Assembly: GCA_030632035.1 (NCBI GenBank)
Contig: DAOVJZ010000059.1
Coordinates: 1-8,415, forward strand
DNA: 8,415 bases
Reading direction: 5' to 3'
From: Granulosicoccaceae bacterium
Lineage (GTDB): Bacteria > Pseudomonadota > Gammaproteobacteria > DAOVJZ01
Shown piece after piece: positions 1 to 6,074 of the stretch. The stretch's first letter is position 1, and the number at the start of each line of letters is the position of its first letter. The notes under the pieces were generated by a model. It did no database searches and was not told where the DNA came from. It saw only the letters and a program-made list of their open reading frames with translations. Made by a program: the position numbers and the translations under genes.

Positions 1-74
1 AATGCGAGGAAAAAATAAAGCGTATCAAGCAAGGACAACGTTCCAGCTATTATTGTCCAAAGTGCCAATCCTGA
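1..74 (+). CDS. mutM: Formamidopyrimidine-DNA glycosylase, C-terminal end (partial)
   Basis: The frame starting at base 3 encodes 24 residues ending in a TGA at 72-74. They match the second half of the C-terminal zinc finger of Fpg/MutM: a Cys at the second position of the first CxxC pair, then QGQRSSYYCPKCQS, equivalent to the AQRATFYCRQCQK end of the E. coli enzyme. Family knowledge: MutM removes 8-oxoguanine and other oxidised purines in base excision repair, and this finger binds DNA. The catalytic N-terminal proline and most of the gene lie left of the window. The gene stops immediately against the minus-strand HD-GYP gene, whose stop codon is 75-77. Identification rests on a short but characteristic motif, supported by the usual proximity of mutM to coaD and fdx in pseudomonads. 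Confidence 0.88.
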   Translation, partial: CEEKIKRIKQGQRSSYYCPKCQS

Positions 75-1352
75 TCAGGTCCCTGTAGGGAGTTGCATTA
101 AGTTGCTCTCATACATTGCCTTAATCACCTTGCCTCCAAAAGCACCCGGAGGAAGTGCCTGAATTATTCTCAGTTCAGTATCATCTGACTCGCCAAAACT
201 CATACGATCTGATGCTAAATCAATTACCTTGACTGATTCACGCATTTTCTTATCAGGATACATTGCCAGCATCACTGTTGGTTTTAACCTGCGTGTTGGA
301 TAAACCTCAATAACAATACCTATATCACCAGTATTAAGTTCAACAACAGTACCAACAGGATAAGTACCAAGACATTGAATAAACTTTTCCAGTAAATCAG
401 GATCAAAATCTGTTTCACGCCACTCATACATGCGCTTTAGCGCATCATGTGATGAAATGCCTTCATGATAGGAACGATTACTGGTTAGTGCATCATAGAC
501 ATCAACAATTGCAACTATCTTTACAAACAAGGACATTTGTCTTGAAGTAAGTCCTTGTGGATATCCGTGCCCATCAGCCCTTTCATGATGGGAGTAGGCA
601 ACATCAATTACACTTTGGGGAACCTTACCATTAGCCTCTAAAAGAATCTTTCTACCATGTACAGGATGTTCCTTGATAATATCAAACTCTTCATCTGTTA
701 ATCTTCCTTCTTTGTGCAAGACATCCATTGGGATCTCTACTTTTCCCATATCATGTAACAATGCAGCAATACCCAGTTCATCTAATTCATCTTCTGATAG
801 CTCAAGGTGACGTCCAAAAGCCAGTGACAGAACACAGACATTCATGCTGTGATCAGATGTGCGCTCATCACGATTCTGTATTAATGTATAACACATCATC
901 GCATTGGGATTATGGATCATGCTTTGAACTACATCTGTCACCACTTCCTTGGCATCATCCGGAGTAATCTTTTCACCGGCACGGAGATCATCCATAAAGT
1001 GTTGCGCCATACCCCTGGTTTTTAACTGTATATTGTCTGCTTTTTTTATTTCCTCTTCTAACGAAACAGTAACAGGGTAACGCGAAGTATCACTGGCATC
1101 AGGAATCTTGTCCATTCCTTCCTTGATAGTGTGCTCAATCTTTGTGGCAGAAACAGCATGTGTGGAATCTTTACCGCGCTCGACATCGATATAAACGAAT
1201 TTACACACCTTGCGAACATCTTCAATGTCTTCAAGTGTTTTAAGGGGAAAACCTTGAAGTAGAAAAGGTGACTCCAGCCAGGGAATATCCAGATCGCAGA
1301 CATACATCCCGACTTCTAATGCACCGACATCTATTTTTTTCTTTTCTTCCAT
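75..1352 (-). CDS. HD-GYP domain cyclic-di-GMP phosphodiesterase with N-terminal DUF3391 domain
   Basis: This 425-residue protein has an N-terminal DUF3391-type region (about residues 5-140) and an HD-GYP domain (about 145-340). Its likely metal ligands are H168, the HDMGK motif at 200-204, H229, the HHE at 255-257 and D284; the GYP-type loop HGYP is at 262-265. The spacing between these residues agrees with characterised HD-GYP enzymes, so the site looks intact. Family knowledge: such proteins hydrolyse cyclic-di-GMP to pGpG or GMP and so promote motility over biofilm formation; this substrate is inferred here. There is no transmembrane segment, so it should be cytoplasmic. The ATG at 1350-1352 is preceded by TTTACAT with no clear Shine-Dalgarno. 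The first 76 codons and the leader are duplicated upstream. Residue 23 is Ile, where the upstream copy has Arg in an RPW motif that I recall as usual for the family. The gene meets mutM tail to tail with no spacer. Confidence 0.93.
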   Translation of the reverse strand: MEEKKKIDVGALEVGMYVCDLDIPWLESPFLLQGFPLKTLEDIEDVRKVCKFVYIDVERGKDSTHAVSATKIEHTIKEGMDKIPDASDTSRYPVTVSLEEEIKKADNIQLKTRGMAQHFMDDLRAGEKITPDDAKEVVTDVVQSMIHNPNAMMCYTLIQNRDERTSDHSMNVCVLSLAFGRHLELSEDELDELGIAALLHDMGKVEIPMDVLHKEGRLTDEEFDIIKEHPVHGRKILLEANGKVPQSVIDVAYSHHERADGHGYPQGLTSRQMSLFVKIVAIVDVYDALTSNRSYHEGISSHDALKRMYEWRETDFDPDLLEKFIQCLGTYPVGTVVELNTGDIGIVIEVYPTRRLKPTVMLAMYPDKKMRESVKVIDLASDRMSFGESDDTELRIIQALPPGAFGGKVIKAMYESNLMQLPTGT

Positions 1353-1388
1353 ATGTAAACTATCTATTAGTTATGGCTCTCAAATCAT
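1126..1388 (-). repeat. 263-bp tandem direct repeat, gene-proximal copy
   Basis: This unit contains codons 1-75 and part of codon 76 of the intact HD-GYP gene plus 36 bp upstream of its ATG. It aligns without gaps, at a constant offset of 263, with 1389-1651. By hand count there are 17 mismatches (about 93.5% identity). Similarity stops sharply at both outer edges: base 1125 differs from 1388, and base 1389 differs from 1652. Confidence 0.95.
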
Positions 1389-1615
1389 ATAGTGTGTTCA
1401 ATCTTTGTGGCAGAAACAGCATGTGGGGAATCTTTACCACGCTCGACATCGATATAAACGAATTTACACACCTTGCGAACATCTTCAATGTCTTCAATTG
1501 TCTTAAGGGGAAAGCCTTGAAACAGAAAAGGGGAATCCTGCCAGGGACGATCCAGATCACAGACATACATCCCGACTTCTAATACACCGACATCTATTTT
1601 TTTCTTTTCTTCCAT
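1385..1615 (-). pseudogene. Truncated duplicate of the HD-GYP gene (DUF3391 N-terminal fragment, 76 aa)
   Basis: An ATG at 1613-1615 opens a 76-codon frame identical to the start of the downstream HD-GYP protein except at seven residues (A11V, I23R, L26Q, E27D, L32F, L40I, T64P, written intact to fragment). It runs without interruption to the repeat junction, where the switch into the leader of the next copy creates a TGA at 1385-1387. It has only about half of the DUF3391 domain and none of the HD-GYP domain, so it cannot be a phosphodiesterase. Coding differences are about 7 synonymous and 8 non-synonymous bases, fewer non-synonymous than neutral drift would give, so part of the divergence arose under constraint. 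The frame is still translatable and ends 32 nt before the intact gene's ATG, so it could serve as a leader ORF or a small protein. Pseudogene is the cautious call. Confidence 0.8.
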
Positions 1616-1651
1616 ATGTAAACTACCTATTAGTTATAGCTCTCAAATCAT
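1389..1651 (-). repeat. 263-bp tandem direct repeat, promoter-proximal copy
   Basis: This is the second copy of the unit at 1126-1388 and abuts it directly. It contains 76 codons of a truncated HD-GYP homologue and its 36-bp leader. In the leader the two copies differ at two bases; this copy reads TAATAGGTAG where the other reads TAATAGATAG, giving it a slightly better, though still weak, ribosome-binding sequence. The junction CAT|ATAG shows no obvious microhomology. Confidence 0.95.
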
Positions 1652-1695
1652 TAGGCATAGCATACCGTCATGCGCTCATGCACTAGACATTGTAT

Positions 1696-1722
1696 AAGTC
1701 GGCAAAACTATTACTTTCTTTA
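1696..1722 (-). promoter_or_regulatory. Candidate sigma-28 (FliA) promoter for the HD-GYP locus
   Basis: On the minus strand the sequence reads TAAA (1722-1719), then exactly 15 nt, then GCCGACTT (1703-1696). The known FliA consensus is TAAA-N15-GCCGATAA. The -35 core and spacing fit exactly, and the -10 element matches at its first five of eight positions. A start near 1688 would give a leader of about 70 nt to the truncated ORF and about 335 nt to the intact gene. The site is outside the duplicated unit, so one promoter would serve both frames. An alternative vegetative -10, TATACAAT, overlaps the end of this site but has no good -35. Confidence 0.5.
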
Positions 1723-1790
1723 CTGTTTAAAGAGGAAAAATAGGGGGATAACCATGTGAAAAAGTGGAGAATCAAAAAATGACATGAGAT

Positions 1791-2090
<300 letters not shown>

Positions 2091-2570
2091 TTACCGCAAT
2101 CTTGATTTGAGTGCATCCCTGACGTCAGCATGGACAAATTCCGATACATCGCCCCCGAGACTGGCAATTTCTTTTACCAAACTTGATGAAATATAAGCAT
2201 ATTTTTCGGCAGGGGTTAAAAACAGGGTCTCGATATCAGGTGCCAATCGACGATTCATACCTGCCAATTGAAATTCATATTCAAAATCAGATACCGCACG
2301 CAAACCACGCACGATAACCTGAGCCTTATGTTCACGCGCAAACTCCACCAGCAGGCTATCAAAACCACAAATCGTGATATTTTTTGACCCCGAAAGTGCC
2401 GTTTGAGCCATCGCTATACGTTCATCCAGAGAAAAGGTGGTTCCTTTCTGTGAATTAGCAGCAATTGCTACAATCACTTTGCCGAATAACTTTGATGCCC
2501 GCTGTACCAGATCGGTATGACCATTAGTAACGGGATCAAATGTGCCGGGATAAATAGCTGTAGTACTCAT
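2091..2570 (-). CDS. coaD: Phosphopantetheine adenylyltransferase
   Basis: At 159 residues the protein is the same length as E. coli CoaD. It transfers AMP from ATP to 4'-phosphopantetheine, giving dephospho-CoA, the penultimate step of coenzyme A synthesis in the cytoplasm. The nucleotidyltransferase signature [11 protein letters not shown] (residues 8-18) includes the T/HxGH-type motif with H18. The conserved [13 protein letters not shown] block spans 87-99 (R91 is the usual substrate/ATP contact), and the [10 protein letters not shown] motif is at 127-136. All expected catalytic features are present. The ATG at 2568-2570 has a clear AGGA at 2578-2581, 7 nt upstream. It lies 66 bp downstream of rsmD and 51 bp upstream of the ferredoxin gene, the standard order in many gammaproteobacteria. 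Confidence 0.97.
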   Translation of the reverse strand: MSTTAIYPGTFDPVTNGHTDLVQRASKLFGKVIVAIAANSQKGTTFSLDERIAMAQTALSGSKNITICGFDSLLVEFAREHKAQVIVRGLRAVSDFEYEFQLAGMNRRLAPDIETLFLTPAEKYAYISSSLVKEIASLGGDVSEFVHADVRDALKSRLR

Positions 2571-2636
2571 ACTGGATTCCTGATGTGTGGTGAGAAAATA
2601 GTAACCTACACGGGATATTATGCAAAGTTTACAGAG

Positions 2637-3224
2637 CTATTTTTTGCGCTGTATCAGGTAACAACTCACTTGACCCGCACTGGCCTGCCGATAAATTTTC
2701 CAGTTCTCTGGCAACACGGGTTGACCCGCTTCCTTTTCTATCTCGATAAAAATCCATGCACTGTCTGATAACCAGTTACCTGCTTCCAGTTGCTGACAAA
2801 CCGGTATAACCAATTCATGTCGATAAGGGGGATCCAGAAAAACAATATCAAAAGTTGATGGTTTGTCTTTTAACCAGCCCAACACATCTGCCTGAATAAT
2901 ATCAGCCGCTTTAGTCTTTAATATGGCAGCACTGTCTTTTAGATTTTGTATGGCATCCTGATTTTCATCAACAAATACGGTTTGTTTGGCACCGCGTGAT
3001 AATGATTCAAATCCCAGTACACCAGTACCCGCAAACAAATCCAGGCAACGTGCACCGGGCACATGCATTTGTAACCAGTTGAACAATGTTTCACGGATTC
3101 TATCCGGCGTTGGACGCAATGCAGGAATATCGGCTATATCAAGTTTACGACCACGCCACTCGCCACCGATTATACGAACCTGATTACATTGTTTGTCTTT
3201 TGACTTGGGTTTATTTTTGGGCAA
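2637..3224 (-). CDS. rsmD: 16S rRNA (guanine(966)-N2)-methyltransferase
   Basis: This 195-residue Rossmann-fold methyltransferase uses S-adenosylmethionine to make m2G966 in 16S rRNA during 30S assembly. It shows RIIGGEWRGRKL (17-28), the RPTPDRIRETLFNWL block (37-51), the SAM-binding motif DLFAGTGVLGFE (62-73), the acidic VDEN (85-88) and the catalytic DPPY (131-134), as expected for RsmD. The first codon is TTG (3222-3224). It is the only usual start codon between the upstream stop (3237-3239) and the conserved RIIGG, and gives an N-terminus of E. coli-like length. No strong Shine-Dalgarno precedes it; with only 12 nt between this start and the stop of the M16 gene, in the same frame, translational coupling is likely. 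The basic, lysine-rich N-terminus suits an RNA-binding protein. Confidence 0.95.
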   Translation of the reverse strand: MPKNKPKSKDKQCNQVRIIGGEWRGRKLDIADIPALRPTPDRIRETLFNWLQMHVPGARCLDLFAGTGVLGFESLSRGAKQTVFVDENQDAIQNLKDSAAILKTKAADIIQADVLGWLKDKPSTFDIVFLDPPYRHELVIPVCQQLEAGNWLSDSAWIFIEIEKEAGQPVLPENWKIYRQASAGQVSCYLIQRKK

Positions 3225-3236
3225 AAGGAATACCCG

Positions 3237-4556
3237 CTATGGTTGGCCACCAACTGTGACTGTCACCATCTTGTTAATATCCAGACGACGTTTAAAGGCA
3301 TCCTTGATTTGATCAATCGTGACGGCATTCACATTGGCATTAAAGGTATCCAGATAATCCAGTGGCAGCCCGTAAAAACCAATCATGCTTATGTAACCAA
3401 TAATCTTGCTATTACTGGAAATACGTAATGGGAAACCACCGGTAATATTTTTCTTGGCCGACTCCAGTTCTTTTTGTGTTGGCCCATGATCAATATAATC
3501 CTGTAATACTGTTTTCGCGACTTCAATGGCCTCATTGGCTTGATCGTTCTTGGTTTGTAAGCCAACAGTAAACGCTCCCGCCTGCCGCATTGGCATGAAA
3601 TAACTGTAAACACTATAAGACATGGCGCGCTTTTCTCTTATTTCTTCGTTGAGGCGTGAAACCAGACCACCACCCCCCATAATATGGTTCCCTACATATA
3701 AAGTGAAATAATCTGCATCGCCTCGCTTTACACCAGGTTGTCCCATACGCACATGAGTTTGCGTTGAAGGATGTTCAATATTATCAACACTGGCTGTTTC
3801 AAGTGCTGTAACAACCGGTATAGATGGTGCTACCGTTCCTTTAGCCAATCCTTTCATTACCTGTTTGGCAATATCTTTTGCTTTGTCTTTACTCACTGCA
3901 CCGGTAATCGCAATAACTGCATTTTTCTCTGCATAGTATTTTGCATGGAAAGACTGGATCATTTCACGAGTAATGGCATTTACACTATCCGTTGTACCAC
4001 TAGGTGAAACCGCATAAGGGTGATCACCATACAATTTTTTGTAAAAAGTACGTTCAACAATACTGCTGGGTGATTGTTCCTCGTGTTGTAAACCGATCAA
4101 CATACGTTTACGTTCTCTTTCCATATCCTGTTCAGGAAAATCCGGTTTTGTCAGCACAGTATTAAATAACGCCAGTGCTGGCTTCATATACTCATCACCA
4201 ATCAGGGTACGTAAAGTAACTGTAGTCATATCCCGATCAGCACTGGCACCAAAACGAGCACCAATAGCAGAAAAACGTTTGGCAATGGTATTGCTATCCA
4301 GTCCACCGGCACCGTCTGATAAAAGAGTAGCCGTCAAATTTGCCAACCCGGCAGATTCACCATCACGCACACTGCCCGCATCAAAGATCACATGGATATC
4401 CACCATAGGTAATTCCATGGCTTCTACAAAATAGACACGCGCACCACCACTGGTTTCCCAATATTCAATATCCGGTGAGGCCAGTGTTTGCCCGGCAAAT
4501 AAAAAACTGATTAAAGCAACCAGCGTTGTTACATAATAATTAATGATGCGTACCAC
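3237..4556 (-). CDS. Exported M16 family peptidase homologue, catalytically inactive subunit
   Basis: The 439-residue product begins with a Sec signal peptide: a short basic start, a hydrophobic core at about residues 8-22, and a likely cut after TLA (26). The rest has the two-halved M16 (pitrilysin/MPP-like) fold. Where the active partner has HVLEH this protein has NLTAT (73-77), so all three HxxEH residues are lost and it should not bind catalytic zinc. The C-terminal half keeps the glycine-rich loop GGGG (294-297) and REKRAMSYSVYS (307-318), the region carrying the Arg/Tyr substrate-binding pair in M16 complexes. This mirrors known heterodimers with one catalytic and one substrate-holding subunit. 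It starts at a GTG (4554-4556) with a strong AGGAGG eight nt upstream, inside the end of the preceding gene, which it overlaps by 17 bp. Partnership with that product is inferred from this overlap and the complementary motifs. Confidence 0.93.
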   Translation of the reverse strand: MVRIINYYVTTLVALISFLFAGQTLASPDIEYWETSGGARVYFVEAMELPMVDIHVIFDAGSVRDGESAGLANLTATLLSDGAGGLDSNTIAKRFSAIGARFGASADRDMTTVTLRTLIGDEYMKPALALFNTVLTKPDFPEQDMERERKRMLIGLQHEEQSPSSIVERTFYKKLYGDHPYAVSPSGTTDSVNAITREMIQSFHAKYYAEKNAVIAITGAVSKDKAKDIAKQVMKGLAKGTVAPSIPVVTALETASVDNIEHPSTQTHVRMGQPGVKRGDADYFTLYVGNHIMGGGGLVSRLNEEIREKRAMSYSVYSYFMPMRQAGAFTVGLQTKNDQANEAIEVAKTVLQDYIDHGPTQKELESAKKNITGGFPLRISSNSKIIGYISMIGFYGLPLDYLDTFNANVNAVTIDQIKDAFKRRLDINKMVTVTVGGQP

Positions 4557-5985
4557 CTGTTGGTCCTCCTGTACTTTTCATGCCTGAGTTATTTTCCAGT
4601 GGTAATGGCTCCAGCACTGCTACTGTCAGGTGATCTTCAATCAGATATTTTTTTGCCACTTGCTGAACCTGCTCGGCAGTCACGGCACGAATTCGTTCTA
4701 CATATTCATCCATCAATTTCCAATCCAGTCCAACCGTCTCCAACATACCGATTTGCATGGCCTGATAAAAAACCGAGTCCTTTTCATACACATCACTTGC
4801 AACAACCTGTGCTTTTACTCGTTCAAGTTCTTCCTGTGTTATTGGTTTATTCTTTATGTGTTCAATTTCTGTCTGTAATGCCTGTTCTATATCCTGCACA
4901 GTGTTACCTTGTGATGGAACACCACTGAACAAAAACAGACTTTGTAGGCGTGCTGCAATATCGTAAGAAGCACCTGCTGAAGCCGCGAGTTGTTGTCCGC
5001 GCACCAGATTCGTTGCCAGGCGTGCGCTATTATCGCCATCCAGAATTTCTGCCAACACCTCCAGCGCGTAAGGTTCCCAGTCTTCTTTCGCTGTTTTCAT
5101 CACTGGTACTTGATAACCCATCAATAGATAAGGCAGTTTAGCGGGTTGCTTAACAACAATACGCCGTATCCCGTTTTGTTCTATTTCCAGACGTGGTTTT
5201 AGCATCGTCTTCTTACCACGAGGAATAGTACCGAAATATTTTTGTGCCATTAAATACACTTCATTGGGTTTTACATCACCAACAACAACCAAAGTTGCAT
5301 TACTTGGCGCATACCATTTTTTGTACCAATCCTGTAGATCCTGAACATTCATATTTTCCAGATCATTCATCCAGCCAATAATTGGATTATGATAGGGGCT
5401 GGTTTGAAATGCAGTAGCGGCAAAATGTTCGTAGGTTAATGATTGTGGATTATCTTCCGTACGCAAACGACGCTCTTCCATAACAACCTTGATCTCTTTA
5501 GCAAACTCTTCTGGCGGTAATACCAGATTACGCATACGGTCGGCTTCCAGTTCAAAACTGACTGCCAGACGACTTTTCTCAAGTTGCTGAAAATAGGCTG
5601 TGTAATCACGCCCGGTAAATGCGTTTTCACGCCCACCATTCTCTGAAATAATTTTGGAAAATTCACCGGGAGGATGAGTCTGTGTCCCCTTGAACATCAT
5701 ATGTTCCAATACATGAGACACACCGGTAATACCATTATGCTCATAACTGGCACCCACCTTGTACCAGATCTGGGAGACCACCACTGGAGCACGATGATCC
5801 TCACGCACAATAATTTTCATGCCGTTATCCAGTGAAAATTCACTCACTTTCGATTTAACAGGCTGAAAAGGTGTTTTTTTACCTGAAACCGGCCCTTGCC
5901 ACTGATACAGTGCGATGGCACCAATAATGACGGTAGCAACCAGGCCTATTATCAGGCCATTTGTTTTTATGGAATTATCTGTCAT
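4540..5985 (-). CDS. Membrane-anchored M16 family zinc metallopeptidase, catalytic subunit
   Basis: The 481-residue protein begins with a hydrophobic segment (about residues 10-27) lacking an obvious cleavage site, so it is probably an N-terminal anchor with the enzyme in the periplasm. The inverted zinc motif HVLEH (91-95) supplies H91, E94 and H95, and the third ligand is probably E171 in KVVMEERR. Family knowledge: M16 peptidases degrade short unfolded peptides inside a closed chamber. The substrate is unknown. The C-terminal half has degenerate M16 features, in keeping with reliance on the downstream partner subunit. The ATG (5983-5985) is the only usual start before an in-frame TGA at 6010-6012, and AAAGGA directly touches it with no spacer, which is odd. 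It is the first gene of the minus-strand cluster and is divergent from ftsY, as I recall for the equivalent genes in Pseudomonas. Confidence 0.94.
   Translation of the reverse strand: MTDNSIKTNGLIIGLVATVIIGAIALYQWQGPVSGKKTPFQPVKSKVSEFSLDNGMKIIVREDHRAPVVVSQIWYKVGASYEHNGITGVSHVLEHMMFKGTQTHPPGEFSKIISENGGRENAFTGRDYTAYFQQLEKSRLAVSFELEADRMRNLVLPPEEFAKEIKVVMEERRLRTEDNPQSLTYEHFAATAFQTSPYHNPIIGWMNDLENMNVQDLQDWYKKWYAPSNATLVVVGDVKPNEVYLMAQKYFGTIPRGKKTMLKPRLEIEQNGIRRIVVKQPAKLPYLLMGYQVPVMKTAKEDWEPYALEVLAEILDGDNSARLATNLVRGQQLAASAGASYDIAARLQSLFLFSGVPSQGNTVQDIEQALQTEIEHIKNKPITQEELERVKAQVVASDVYEKDSVFYQAMQIGMLETVGLDWKLMDEYVERIRAVTAEQVQQVAKKYLIEDHLTVAVLEPLPLENNSGMKSTGGPTGGTHH
4565..4570 (-). promoter_or_regulatory. 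Strong Shine-Dalgarno selecting the GTG start of the inactive M16 gene
   Basis: The minus strand carries a perfect AGGAGG 8 nt before the GTG at 4554-4556. It lies within the last codons of the upstream M16 gene. There is no nearby in-frame ATG, so this site decides the start, and it suggests efficient re-initiation to keep the two subunits balanced. Confidence 0.85.
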
Positions 5986-6074
5986 TCCTTTATAATACCC
6001 TTTCTGTGTTCAGAGTTGTAATACCCGTGAATCTCTCTGAGTCTGTTTTTACTAAAAAGTTTCTGGAAGTCTGT
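5986..6074. promoter_or_regulatory. Divergent promoter region between the M16 cluster and ftsY
   Basis: This 89-bp spacer must drive transcription both ways. On the plus strand a perfect TATAAT lies at 5991-5996, but no good TTGACA is seen 16-18 bp upstream. On the minus strand the same bases give TATTAT (5997-5992) ending 6 nt before the M16 ATG, so a transcript from it would start at or next to the start codon. The octamer TAATACCC occurs at 5993-6000 and again at 6019-6026, 26 bp apart, each followed at the same distance by GAGT; this might be an operator, but that is speculative. Confidence 0.45.
6065..6069 (+). promoter_or_regulatory. Ribosome-binding site deciding the ftsY start
   Basis: GGAAG lies 5 nt before the ATG at 6075-6077. 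The open frame extends further upstream to an ATG at 5961, but that one lies inside the divergent M16 gene and its 38-residue extension does not look like FtsY, whereas MFGLKKK after this site does. Confidence 0.8.

Noticed and set aside
1058..1566. Alternative-frame minus-strand ORFs (1058-1303 and 1360-1566) and the plus-strand ORF 1268-1582 over the duplication
   Set aside because: They are out-of-frame or antisense shadows of the DUF3391 coding copies; the two minus-strand ones resemble each other only because the DNA is duplicated.
2585..2611. Hairpin GTGTGG / CCTACAC between rsmD and coaD
   Set aside because: The stem is six pairs with a bulge and a large 14-nt loop, with no T-run; it could be chance, although it lies next to the coaD ribosome site.
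4560..4928. Plus-strand ORFs of 122 and 82 codons opposite the catalytic M16 gene
   Set aside because: They are antisense to a clear coding region and have no family resemblance or ribosome site.
5961..6074. 38-residue N-terminal extension of ftsY from an upstream ATG
   Set aside because: It would begin inside the divergent M16 gene, has no ribosome site, does not resemble FtsY, and MFGLKKK at 6075 has a well-placed GGAAG.
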